This document shows positions 38,201 to 43,991 of a stretch of 64,000 bases of DNA, one piece after another. The translations under genes and the position numbers were made by a program. Numbering within the stretch: position 1 is the stretch's first letter; each line of letters starts with the position of its first letter. The notes below the pieces were generated by a model. The model was given only the letters and a program-made list of their open reading frames with translations, made no database searches and had not been told where the DNA came from. The stretch spans positions 111,339,027 through 111,403,026 of the forward strand of contig NW_025335268.1 in the NCBI RefSeq assembly GCF_004798865.1. The letters run 5' to 3'. Origin of the DNA: Varanus komodoensis (lineage: Eukaryota; Chordata; Lepidosauria; Squamata; Varanidae).

Positions 38201-39486
38201 TTATGTCTTGTTTCCAGGCTTCCCATAGGCATCTGGTTGGCCAGTCTGGGAAGAGAATGCTGGACTAGCTTTCTAATATATATATATTAGATGTATATTT
38301 ATGTGCTTGTATGTGTATGGCTTCTATACAGTACTTTTAAATTTTTAATCTTTCTATACATCCTAGAGAAGCTTTGGCTATTGGGTGGTATAGAATCTGA
38401 TAAATGAAATGACCAGTATGATGCAGCATGGTTTTTACATTTCCATTAGTCCATTCTTTCAGTTTAATCTCTAAGAATGTTTTTTCCGCATGAGAGCAAA
38501 TTTCAGTTTCAGAGAACCTCTCAGTAGTATGTTCCAGAGGTGGGAGGCACTGAAGGCAAAAGGGACAGACTCAAAATACCAAACAGATTAAAAATATCAG
38601 CAGATTGTAGCACGAAGCTCTTGCTGCCAATAACTAAGCTTTGAGAGAGGCATTTCAATCTTCCTAGGAAAGGAAAAAGTGCAAAAACCGGAAAACTTCC
38701 AAATGTTGGTTGGTCATGGAAAACAGAATGGGACAGGGGAAAGTGGTACAGCCATCTGGGCCACCCTGGGGGCCCACATTTGGCTTGTGGACCTGAAGTT
38801 CAACACCCAGGACCTAAGATATTTCCTTCTGATAGTAATGATGCTGCAAACCCTTCCATGCTTGCAAAGCACCCTTATTTCTCTACTGGGCTGAAGGTAG
38901 AGTACAGGCATTCTTCTTCCACCCCTGTCTTAGTTGGGCAGGAAAAAAAGTTTTACTTCTGTTTAGTGAAAATGGAAAGGGGAGCTTTCTGATGCAGTAC
39001 AATGCCATTTTATACACATCCTATTCAGAAGTAAAACACTTTGAGGGGACTTACACCTGCATAAAACGAGTATTGGATTGCAACCATAGAGGATTGCTGG
39101 AGACTAACTTAGAATACACACCTAACAAGGAACAAACAGAATTTAGATGGTAACTGTTCTACTTTTTCAAAGCAGAATTGCTTTGAAACCTGTGATACAT
39201 TTGTCAACAGACATGCTCATTTTACAGACTACTACTTTTCTAATATAGCTGAAGAATGCAGCTAGGAGACTAAGGACACAATCCAGGGGCTTCCAGCCAG
39301 TTACAGACCATTTTTCTGTCCAAACTTTCATAGGCTTGCACCTTAAAAGCCTAAATACTGGTTTATGGTCTGTGTGTTCCAAATGTGCCAGCTCTGTGAC
39401 CATTCAAATAATTTAAAGACAAACAGTGATGTAACTCCACTTGCTTTTTATTTCTGCAGGTCCCTGATTATAGAATCTATAACTAG
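11056..39486 (+). CDS. CTH: CTH, cystathionine gamma-lyase (12-exon gene, whole span)
   Basis: PLP-dependent cytosolic enzyme of reverse transsulfuration: it splits cystathionine to cysteine, 2-oxobutyrate and ammonia, and also makes H2S. CDS is the join of 11056-11223, 15850-15931, 17058-17153, 18562-18671, 20302-20433, 22712-22769, 24004-24081, 25811-25963, 26885-27006, 28602-28654, 30847-30985 and (inferred) 39460-39486. All introns are GT-AG and phases agree. Exons 1-11 give 397 codons, colinear with human CTH without indels, so catalytic positions keep human numbers: Y60, R62, G90, Y114, R119, D187, S209, T211, PLP lysine K212, E339, S340 and R375. Both CXXC pairs (C252/C255, C307/C310) are kept. 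No frame damage is seen, so the gene should be functional. Family identity is certain; only the last exon is open. Confidence 0.96.
11224..15849. other. CTH intron 1
   Basis: 4.6-kb phase 0 intron. It carries a BovB 3' fragment (13554-14077) and otherwise unassigned AT-rich DNA. The acceptor is TTTGCAG at 15843-15849. Confidence 0.9.
13554..14077 (-). mobile_element. BovB LINE, 3' end of ORF2 and tail
   Basis: The minus strand reads the BovB C-terminus in order: SKLDRILNRR-like start, MYGCESWTIRKAERE, GQLMRRNNPLETTLMLGMI, KRRRGQQRRR, then a VHGVA-type ending and a (CAA)n tail, seen as (TTG)n at 13554-13573. It is 5'-truncated at about 14077 with several stops and frame shifts. It sits antisense in CTH intron 1. 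Confidence 0.88.
15850..15931 (+). CDS. CTH: CTH exon 2 (codons 57-84, split)
   Basis: Reads GFEYSRCGNPTRDCLEKAVA then ALDGAK-Y and the first base of C84. It contains Y60 and R62, which bind the PLP phosphate of the neighbouring subunit. Acceptor CAG, donor GTAAGC, end phase 1. Confidence 0.96.
15932..17057. other. CTH intron 2
   Basis: 1.1-kb phase 1 intron containing an antisense L2 3' end at 16493-16743 and short unassigned flanks. Ends in CCACCTAG. Confidence 0.9.
16493..16743 (-). mobile_element. L2 LINE 3' end, young-looking
   Basis: Read on the minus strand this is the very end of L2 ORF2 (from the RGPPGTV-type segment to CQAKTFLF) and its 3' UTR, with (TTTA)n at 16499-16520. It resembles 7328-7742 and 49058-49826 closely. 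CpGs such as GGCGCCG and AACGACGG are kept, which suggests a recent insertion. Confidence 0.85.
17058..17153 (+). CDS. CTH: CTH exon 3 (codons 84-116, split)
   Basis: Reads LAYASGLAATLNIAHLLKAG then DTIVCTDDVYG. It includes the S89-G90-L91 PLP-phosphate loop and Y114, which stacks on the cofactor ring. Acceptor CTAG, donor GTGAGT, end phase 1. Confidence 0.96.
17154..18561. other. CTH intron 3
   Basis: 1.4-kb phase 1 intron. No gene or confident transposon was recognised. Confidence 0.85.
18562..18671 (+). CDS. CTH: CTH exon 4 (codons 116-152)
   Basis: Reads TNRYFRNIATEMGLKVAFVD then CSRLECLEAAITPETK. R119 of the substrate pocket is present. The stretch CSRLECLEA is the most divergent part relative to human. 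Donor GTAACA, end phase 0. Confidence 0.95.
18672..20301. other. CTH intron 4
   Basis: 1.6-kb phase 0 intron with a CR1 3' end at 18990-19300; the rest is unassigned. Confidence 0.85.
18990..19300 (+). mobile_element. CR1 LINE 3' end
   Basis: Contains the CR1 terminal signature: RVWNGLPWEVVE-type codons, GTTCAAGGATAGGCTGGACA, GACTAGATGGCC, CCCCTTCTGACTC, and a short TTTCTATGT end. It is 5'-truncated, in sense with CTH. Confidence 0.75.
20302..20433 (+). CDS. CTH: CTH exon 5 (codons 153-196)
   Basis: Reads LVWIETPTNPMLKVIDIQGC, then ANIVHKHKGVILAVDNTFMS and AYFQ. N161 and D187 are present; D187 pairs with the PLP pyridine nitrogen. Exactly 44 codons. Acceptor AACAG, donor GTAAGT, phase 0. 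Confidence 0.96.
21076..21268 (-). repeat. tRNA-derived CORE/MIR-like SINE
   Basis: On the minus strand it begins with a tRNA-like head (AGTGTGGTGTAAAGG, box-B-like part near CTGGGACTCAGG), has a middle matching other copies here, and ends in AGGCAGGATATAAA. Sister copies: 25189-25420, 27768-27975, 31601-31858 and 58656-58864. Confidence 0.7.
22132..22235 (-). repeat. CR1 3'-end fragment
   Basis: GAATAGAACAGGAGTTGGAA followed by GGCCATCAAGTCCAGCCCCC is the reverse complement of the CR1 terminus. Confidence 0.65.
22712..22769 (+). CDS. CTH: CTH exon 6 (codons 197-216, split), carries K212
   Basis: Reads RPLALGADICMYSATKYMN. S209, T211 and K212 form the SATK cofactor site; K212 makes the Schiff base with PLP. 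Long pyrimidine tract before CTTTAG, donor GTAAGT, end phase 1. Confidence 0.97.
22770..24003. other. CTH intron 6
   Basis: 1.2-kb phase 1 intron. Only a fragment of a small inverted-repeat element is suspected (about 23570-23650, TAGTCCAACAATTCTAGAGA); otherwise unassigned. Confidence 0.8.
24004..24081 (+). CDS. CTH: CTH exon 7 (codons 216-242, split)
   Basis: Reads GHSDVVMGLVSVNDDDLHNR then LRFLQY. GHSDVVMG follows the PLP lysine in all cystathionine lyases. Acceptor TTTCAG, donor GTAAGT, end phase 1. Confidence 0.96.
24082..25810. other. CTH intron 7
   Basis: 1.7-kb phase 1 intron with a sense SINE at 25189-25420 and a MITE-like end near 25695-25755 (GAGGGCACCAGGTTGAGGAA). Confidence 0.8.
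25189..25420 (+). repeat. tRNA-derived CORE/MIR-like SINE
   Basis: Head GTGGTGTAGTGGTTAACATG is a clear tRNA-like A-box region. The body and the CTTTGAGATCCTTGAGGGAA tail match the other copies. Sense orientation in CTH intron 7. Confidence 0.7.
25811..25963 (+). CDS. CTH: CTH exon 8 (codons 242-293, split)
   Basis: Completes S242, then reads IGAVPSPFDCFLCNRGLKTL, PIRMKQHFHNALAVARYLES and DPRVKKVIFP. C252-X-X-C255 is the redox motif known from human CTH. A 181-codon minus-strand frame (25752-26297) overlaps this exon and is a shadow. Donor GTATGT, end phase 1. Confidence 0.96.
25964..26884. other. CTH intron 8
   Basis: 0.9-kb phase 1 intron. A phrase at 26632-26690 resembles the dispersed unit at 38995-39085. 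Nothing else recognised. Confidence 0.8.
26885..27006 (+). CDS. CTH: CTH exon 9 (codons 293-333)
   Basis: Reads LPSHPQYELVKKQCTGCPGM then LSFYIKGNLENASTFLKSIK. C307 and C310 of the CTGC pair are present. Acceptor TTTCAG, donor GTAAGA, end phase 0. Confidence 0.96.
27126..27241. repeat. MITE-like element with about 21-bp terminal inverted repeats
   Basis: Left end CCCAGTCTGGTGCCCTCCGA pairs with the right end AGGGCACCAAGTAGGG read in reverse. The centre holds AACTCCTGTCAACC facing AATGGGAGGGATGATG. Same family as 31573-31919. Confidence 0.65.
27768..27975 (+). repeat. tRNA-derived CORE/MIR-like SINE
   Basis: Head ATTGTGGTATAGTGACTAAG, tRNA-like GAGTTCTAGTTCCCACTC, and a tail AAAAATGGGATATAAAACTC. 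It is the most complete sense copy in CTH. Confidence 0.72.
28602..28654 (+). CDS. CTH: CTH exon 10 (codons 334-351, split)
   Basis: Reads LFVLAESLGGYESLAEH and two bases of P351. E339 and S340 shape the substrate site. Acceptor CCTCTAG, donor GTAAGT, end phase 2. Confidence 0.96.
28655..30846. other. CTH intron 10
   Basis: 2.2-kb phase 2 intron with an antisense L2 3' end right after the exon (28683-28850). The rest is AT-rich and unassigned. Confidence 0.85.
28683..28850 (-). mobile_element. L2 LINE 3' end
   Basis: The (TTTA)n tract followed by AACATTTTTATGCCGCCCC and GCCTCGGGGCGGCTCAC is the reverse complement of the L2 3' UTR seen at 43140-43275. Retained CpGs suggest a young copy. Confidence 0.8.
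30847..30985 (+). CDS. CTH: CTH exon 11 (codons 351-397)
   Basis: Reads AIMTHASVPKADREALGISD, TLIRMSVGLEDLEDILEDLD and QALKAA. R375 binds the substrate carboxylate. The exon ends with donor GTAAGT exactly where the human protein enters its 8-residue tail. If the donor were ignored, the frame would add VSHSRI and stop at 31006, an alternative C-terminus. Confidence 0.96.
31573..31919. repeat. MITE-like element split by a SINE
   Basis: AGCCTTCCCCAAACTGGTGC at the left end pairs with ACACCAGGTTTGGAAAGGCT at the right end. Between them sits a complete antisense SINE (31601-31858). Confidence 0.65.
31601..31858 (-). repeat. tRNA-derived CORE/MIR-like SINE inside a MITE
   Basis: The + strand shows the reversed element: ATTTATTTATTTAACATAG tail side, AACAACCCTGTGAGTTAGGT core, and TGCACCACACTGG head side. 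Confidence 0.75.
32146..38000 (+). mobile_element. DIRS-type tyrosine-recombinase retroelement (broken fossil) in CTH intron 11
   Basis: Parts in order on the + strand: a 5' terminal region with a TATA-like box (near 32265); a gag-like region from about 32578 to 34130 (start resembling MGQWPAFQKC, later Pro/Ser/Thr-rich); reverse transcriptase at about 34550-35210 (KDAYFHI and PFGLPMAPR, typical of DIRS elements); RNase H at about 35550-35800 and beyond the LTR insert (DASMTGWGAY); and a tyrosine recombinase at about 37080-37855 (GGHSTR, with an RHY motif at the end). It is broken in well over ten places and cannot be active. A solo LTR interrupts the RNase H. The 3' boundary is approximate. 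Sense with CTH. Confidence 0.82.
35794..36304 (+). mobile_element. Solo LTR (511 bp) inserted in the DIRS fossil
   Basis: Starts TGTCAGC and ends CTTACA, flanked by 5-bp repeats AACAT (35789-35793) and AACAC (36305-36309). It carries a TATA-like TTATATAGC near 36155. The surrounding DIRS reading is interrupted at one end and picks up at the other, so this is a later insertion. TG...CA ends plus a 5-bp duplication indicate an LTR retroelement or endogenous retrovirus; strand is inferred from the TATA-like box. No internal genes remain. Confidence 0.75.
38215..38275 (+). repeat. SINE-like fragment
   Basis: AGGCTTCCCATAGGCATCTG followed by GTTGGCCAGTCTGGGAAG and ATGCTGGACTAG is a phrase common in reptile interspersed repeats. 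Family not firmly named. Confidence 0.45.
38995..39085. repeat. Dispersed imperfect palindrome
   Basis: Opens with GTACAATGCCATTTTATACA and closes with GAGTATTGGATTGCAAC; inner arms ATTCAGAAGTAAAACAC and GGGGACTTACACCTGC. Related phrases occur at 9268-9310, 14380, 15185-15240, 26632-26690, 55180-55215 and 56900-56970. The arrangement suggests a small non-autonomous DNA element. Confidence 0.5.
39460..39486 (+). CDS. CTH: CTH exon 12, coding part (proposed: 8 codons plus stop)
   Basis: A strong acceptor (CTTTTTATTTCTGCAG) precedes GTC CCT GAT TAT and on to TAG, giving VPDYRIYN. Joined to exon 11 in phase 0 this gives 405 residues, the human length, whose own last exon encodes HPPSGSHS. The tail shows no similarity to human, which is expected because the CTH tail is poorly conserved. 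Alternatives: read-through of exon 11 (VSHSRI), or an exon elsewhere. Confidence 0.5.
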   Translation, partial: VPDYRIYN

Positions 39487-39852
39487 GACATTGAAGACTT
39501 GAAACCACAATTGATTCATGTGCAGCTTAAATATGAAAAAATAAGCAAACTGAATGCTCAACTCCTCATGAATTTTTGCTCAATTAAGTTTCATAATGAA
39601 ATAAGTATGTGTTTTAACCTTTCTGAGAGTAAGCCAAAGGTGCCTTTTGATCTCCTTAACCCGCTGATTCAGCAAGTGCCTTTGCATGTGTCATCCCTTC
39701 GTTGTTGTTGCTGTTGTTGTTGTTAATATAAAAATGCCATTGTTCTTTTTCAACAGTAGCTCTTGGGTGAGTGTGATTAACACTCACCAGTCATCTCCAA
39801 GTGATATTGAACTTAGTTTATATGCTGTGTTAACGTTGTGGCTGTATCTGAA

Positions 39853-40020
39853 CTGCAAATCATGAAGCCTCCAGTTCAGATCTCACTTCTGCCTTGCACT
39901 CACTAGGCAGGCTTGGATAAGCCTCTCTCTCTTTCCTTGAGCCTGAACCCCACCCCTCATCTAAACAAGGCAGGGGAACTGCTCTGAAAAGCACTATACA
40001 GATATTATTACATTGGACAA
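39853..40020 (+). repeat. Old MIR-type SINE
   Basis: Order of signatures fits MIR: CTTGGATAAGCCTCTCTC (core), CCCCTCATCTAAACAAGG, then GAAAAGCACTATACAGATAT at the 3' side. Strongly diverged. Lies in the proposed CTH 3' UTR. Confidence 0.6.
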
Positions 40021-40233
40021 TTAAAGCATTGCTATTATATTAGGCCCCCTCTTTTCACTGTTATACATGCTGCTGAATGTTATAAAAAGTTATCTGACTC
40101 AGAAAAAGATTACTTCCGATGTCAAATATGATTTCAGATCATTTCCTTAGACTAGCAGTTATTTTTCCTGTATAATACTGAAGAATGAATCATAGTCAGT
40201 TAGATGGCCCCTTATGTGTTGCTTATTAAGATA

Positions 40234-40239
40234 AATAAA
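40234..40239 (+). terminator. CTH: AATAAA poly(A) signal candidate for CTH
   Basis: Canonical hexamer about 0.75 kb after the proposed stop, with a T/G-rich element 10-25 nt downstream. Confidence 0.4.
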
Positions 40240-40338
40240 TATATCTTGAAATTGCTTTGGTTTCTGATATGAATTGGCTATCTATATAATTATTTCAGTG
40301 ACCTTTCTTGTCTTTATGTTGTATGACTGCTGTTGCAA

Positions 40339-40413
40339 TATATGTTCTTCGTCGTGGCCTCTGTGCATCACACATGGGTGCTGTGCCTGTGCAGTGCCTG
40401 TAGCCGGGAAGAT
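40339..40413 (+). repeat. Fragment matching the DIRS 5' terminal region
   Basis: About 75 bases here (CTCTGTGCATCACAC, CCTGTGCAGTGC, CGGGAAGATTC) match 32146-32215 at roughly 80-85% by eye, same strand. It is a fossil fragment of the same or a sister family; sequence to about 40670 may belong to it but is not recognisable. Confidence 0.55.
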
Positions 40414-43139
40414 TCAAAAGCTCTTCATCCTCTGAAACTGCAGTTTTAGGAGAAGGTATGACAAAACCATTCACTCTCTGCATGTTGCTCCCTCTCAGTA
40501 GACCCATTGAACAGGAGACAGAAGGATTACTTTTCTCAGAGATTCTATCCTCCCTGGGGACCTCACCAGCTGAGGCAGTAGAGGACGGGGGGCACCTTTA
40601 CCCTTCCAGCAATCCAAAGAGGCAACCAGCTAGTGGAGAGCTCTAAAGAAAGAAACACTATCTATGGAAACCAGCACAGCTGGTTTTCTCCTTGCACTGA
40701 TTGGGCTACCTGGCCTGACTCACATGGCAGCTAAATTTCAGCTGGTCTGCTACAGCAGAAAAGGCTGATCTGCTTCCCAAGCAGCAGTAGCCCCGCTATT
40801 GAACTTTAAAAGAAGGAAATGGTGTGTGTGTGACTTAAGACCTTGTTGCTTTGGAAGCAAGTACACAAGAGATGATTGCAGAGAAAATGAACACTTCATA
40901 TGGCAGGCAGTAAAAAAGAAAAAATGATTTAATTATTAAGTAGGACAACTTTGCTGGAGGTGTTGAGTTTATCTCTCCACTCCTAGTGCCAACATTGCTC
41001 AGGATTCCCCTAAAGCTGATTTTTACATAAAAAAACATGCTTATTAATTGCATTTGTGTCTACAAATGCAGAGTGTAGCAGGCCACACCAGCAAGGTTGT
41101 GAAACAATACCATGCATAAGAACTGAAAAGATGAAAAAGTTGATAATCTGGCAAGAGATGAGATTAGTGAGAGATACCTACAGCAAACTTAACTTGCTAT
41201 TCTATTTTACTTTGAACAATACAGGTATAACTGCATTTGAATTGCTTGTTGAAGCATACACAAGTACGGAGGCTGGCCTCTCAGCCTATAATCTGTAATA
41301 GCTATTATTGCTCAAAGGAAGTCACATTTGCTGGGTATTTCACAGCATAATATCCTTGCTAGGCAAAAGATGCTGATGGGAACCTAGATGAACCTGATTT
41401 CATGTGTTTGCTTTTAAAATCATCTGAAAATGTGCTATGTTTCTTGTCGCCTTGTGGTTTTCAGGGCAGCAGTGAGGACTCTTGAAACTTTGGAGGCATA
41501 ACTTAGATGACTACATGTGCAGTTCTATGCATGTTTAGGATAAAAAAGGCCTGCCATTCTCAGCATTCCTGTCACTATGCTCCTCTTAAAAACAAAGAAA
41601 ATACTAGTTTACTGTTTCCTGCAGACACCAAAAGATGTTATGCCATATGGAGTTCACCGCAGTGTCTTCTCAGAGTAGAAACTAAACTAATATGTCTTGT
41701 TTCCCACTGAACTATCTCATGAGATTACAGCGCTGCCTACTCTGGCCATGCTAGGGTGCTTCCAGGTTAGGTTTTATCACGCAATCTTCCTGCCTCATAC
41801 ACAACATTTTACACAGAGCTGTGGACAATATCTACAAGCCTTTGCATGTTTTGCCACCGTTCTTTCTACAAAAACAATCCCAGCATTGCTGTACAGTGGA
41901 GTTCATCAACATGGGAACTTAGCCATGATGGGTTTTTCTGCTGTTTGAAGCTAGACTGTTGCTCATAAGGTGGCTTATGTTTTGTCAATAAGCTACCCTG
42001 GCAACTTATGGCTTGTTCTAGGATCCAAACAAGCCAGGAAAGCAATTTTATCACAGGCTGAACCAGATTGTTTATCACATGTCATGTCACATGAACCCAC
42101 TCCCTATTTCACAGCACTTACTATGTTTACCTGATCTGCCAGACATTGCCAGTGAGTATAATTGTGGCTTGTGGCAATAACATAATTTCCAATGAGAGAG
42201 ACGACTACTACTATATTGATTGTCTTTAAACTTTCACTTTTCACTTCACTGTTGGAAGAATCTAGGCTTCTGGCAAGCTTTATGTAGTGATAGGATAAAA
42301 GCCCCCCATCACTTATCTCACTGGATGATGGGAATTCTGGTGAAATCTGACTCTACCATTCTGCAAGGAGCATAGTGGGTCAGATTTTACTCCCCACTGA
42401 AAAACAGGCCTGATGCCCTTGACCATTGTACAGCTGTATTTGAATGACGTGCTTATAAGGCACAGCACACTTTGTTTCAAAGAATCGTAACACTACACTA
42501 TAAAGGCCAGTGAATTGTACTGCAGTGTGCATCCATCTATGCATTATGTGCAATTATGCTGTAAATCAGAGCTATGAATGATTCCTAAGACAAGCACTTT
42601 TCTGATGTTTATGTCTTTCCACTAAGGAAGGAAGGAAGGGCGTTGAGAACTGAAAAGCTCGTTTGTGAACTGGGAGACCTTTCTCATCTCTTGGAATCAT
42701 ACTCCTTTTTTTCGGGATTACCCCTTCCCCTGAGTCATACAGATGTGACTTAGAATTACCACTCCACAGCATTATCTATATCAGGTTGTAGCTATTTTAA
42801 CTTTCCTGATAATGGGCAGATACAATTTCCCATTAAACAAGCAATAACTTGATACAGGAAAGTATGTAACCTTTGGTCAACTGGATGCCTCTGTTGGAGG
42901 CAACTGACCATTTTACTACAAATTCACACCTGACAAATTTTCTTACCACCTGGCCAGAAGATATAGTCAGCAAATTTGTGAATTAATTTATTTTGTGGCA
43001 GTCTGATTATCTGTATAATATTTTCTGAATATTCCAGTTGTGTGATAAAATAAAAGGTATTTGCAAAATGCCCTATCTTTGCTACTGGTTGTGTTTCCAG
43101 ATGGAGGGCTTCTACCACTCAGATCTTCAATCTTTTCTT
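40414..43139. other. unassigned intergenic DNA downstream of CTH
   Basis: No exon or confident repeat recognised. Open frames are at most 83 codons. Confidence 0.5.
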
Positions 43140-43275
43140 CCTTAATGGTTATTTATTTTATATTGTTATTTTTATATTGTTATTTTTGTATTTTATTTTA
43201 TGTTGTGAGCTGCCCCGAGGCTTCGGCGAATGGGGCAGCATAGAAATGTTTTAATAAATAAAAATAAATAAATAT
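43140..43275 (+). mobile_element. L2 LINE 3' end
   Basis: GTGAGCTGCCCCGAGGCTTC, GCGAATGGGGCAGCATAG and AAATGTTTTAATAAATAA form the sense L2 3' UTR and tail, the mirror of 28683-28850. Confidence 0.82.
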
Positions 43276-43425
43276 AGTGAGATAAAGGATGGAATACGTG
43301 ATGGGAAGTCATGGAACAATCACAAGTGGCTGTTATCTCTGCAAAGTTCTATGAAGAAGGCAGGTTGATTGCACATTAAAAGCCATGTCTGGGTTCTAGA
43401 TCGAGTTGGTTTTGTTATTCTAGAT

Positions 43426-43983
43426 CAGTGATGGTGAACATTTTAGAGACAGAGTGTCCAAACTGCAACCCAAAACCCACTTATTTATCACAAAGTGCCA
43501 ACACTGCAATAAAACCTGAAAACTGTGGTTTTAGTTTAGAAAAAAACAACTCACAGTCAGTCCAAGCAAATATATATAACCTTGGCAGCGCACTGACCAG
43601 CCATGCAAAATCTCGGAGTTGTGGCTGATGAGTCGTGGCTTGTGATGTTATTGCCTGGCACTGCAACTGCATTCCAAGCATGCACATGGCCCCTATCAGC
43701 TGATGGGGCAACTTGGCTCACATCCCAACAAAGAGGGTTCTGCGTGCCCACTGTGGCAAGTGTGCCATAGGTTCACCACCACTGCCCTGACCCTACCCTG
43801 GTGCACTCCCCTAACCCTAACATCGGGTTAAAGTTCCATTGAAAATAATGGAATTTTTAAAATCCTCCTTTCCGAGCATGCACATGGCCCCTATGTGAGC
43901 TGTTATCCGATGCTCAGCTGCTGGGGCGATGCTGGGGCAACTTGGCTCGCATGCCAGTGTGTGCTATAGGTTTGCCACCACTG
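43426..43983. mobile_element. hAT-like non-autonomous DNA element (558 bp) with exact 8-bp duplication
   Basis: Flanked by TTCTAGAT at 43418-43425 and 43984-43991. Ends CAGTGATGGTGAACA (left) and, reversed, CAGTGGTGGCAAACC (right). 8-bp duplications and CAGTG-type ends fit hAT. No transposase. The right-end segment occurs twice: about 43676-43783 and about 43877-43983, both with GCATGCACATGGCCCCTAT, GGGGCAACTTGGCTC and a CCACCACTG end. Confidence 0.85.
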
Positions 43984-43991
43984 TTCTAGAT

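Larger units (their letters stand above)
30986..39459. other. CTH intron 11 (8.5 kb)
   Basis: Bounded by GTAAGT at 30986 and TTTCTGCAG at 39459. It holds a MITE split by a SINE (31573-31919), a DIRS fossil with a solo LTR (32146-38000), a SINE-like tail (38215-38275) and a palindromic short repeat (38995-39085). The 3' boundary depends on the exon 12 call. Confidence 0.6.
39487..40250 (+). other. CTH: Proposed CTH 3' UTR
   Basis: Runs from the proposed stop to an AATAAA at 40234-40239, followed by the T/G-rich TTGCTTTGGTTTCTG. It contains a (TTG)n/(CTG) run at about 39700-39725 and an old MIR-like SINE at 39853-40020. An earlier ATTAAA lies at about 40022. Length (about 0.76 kb) is plausible. 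Depends on exon 12. Confidence 0.42.
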
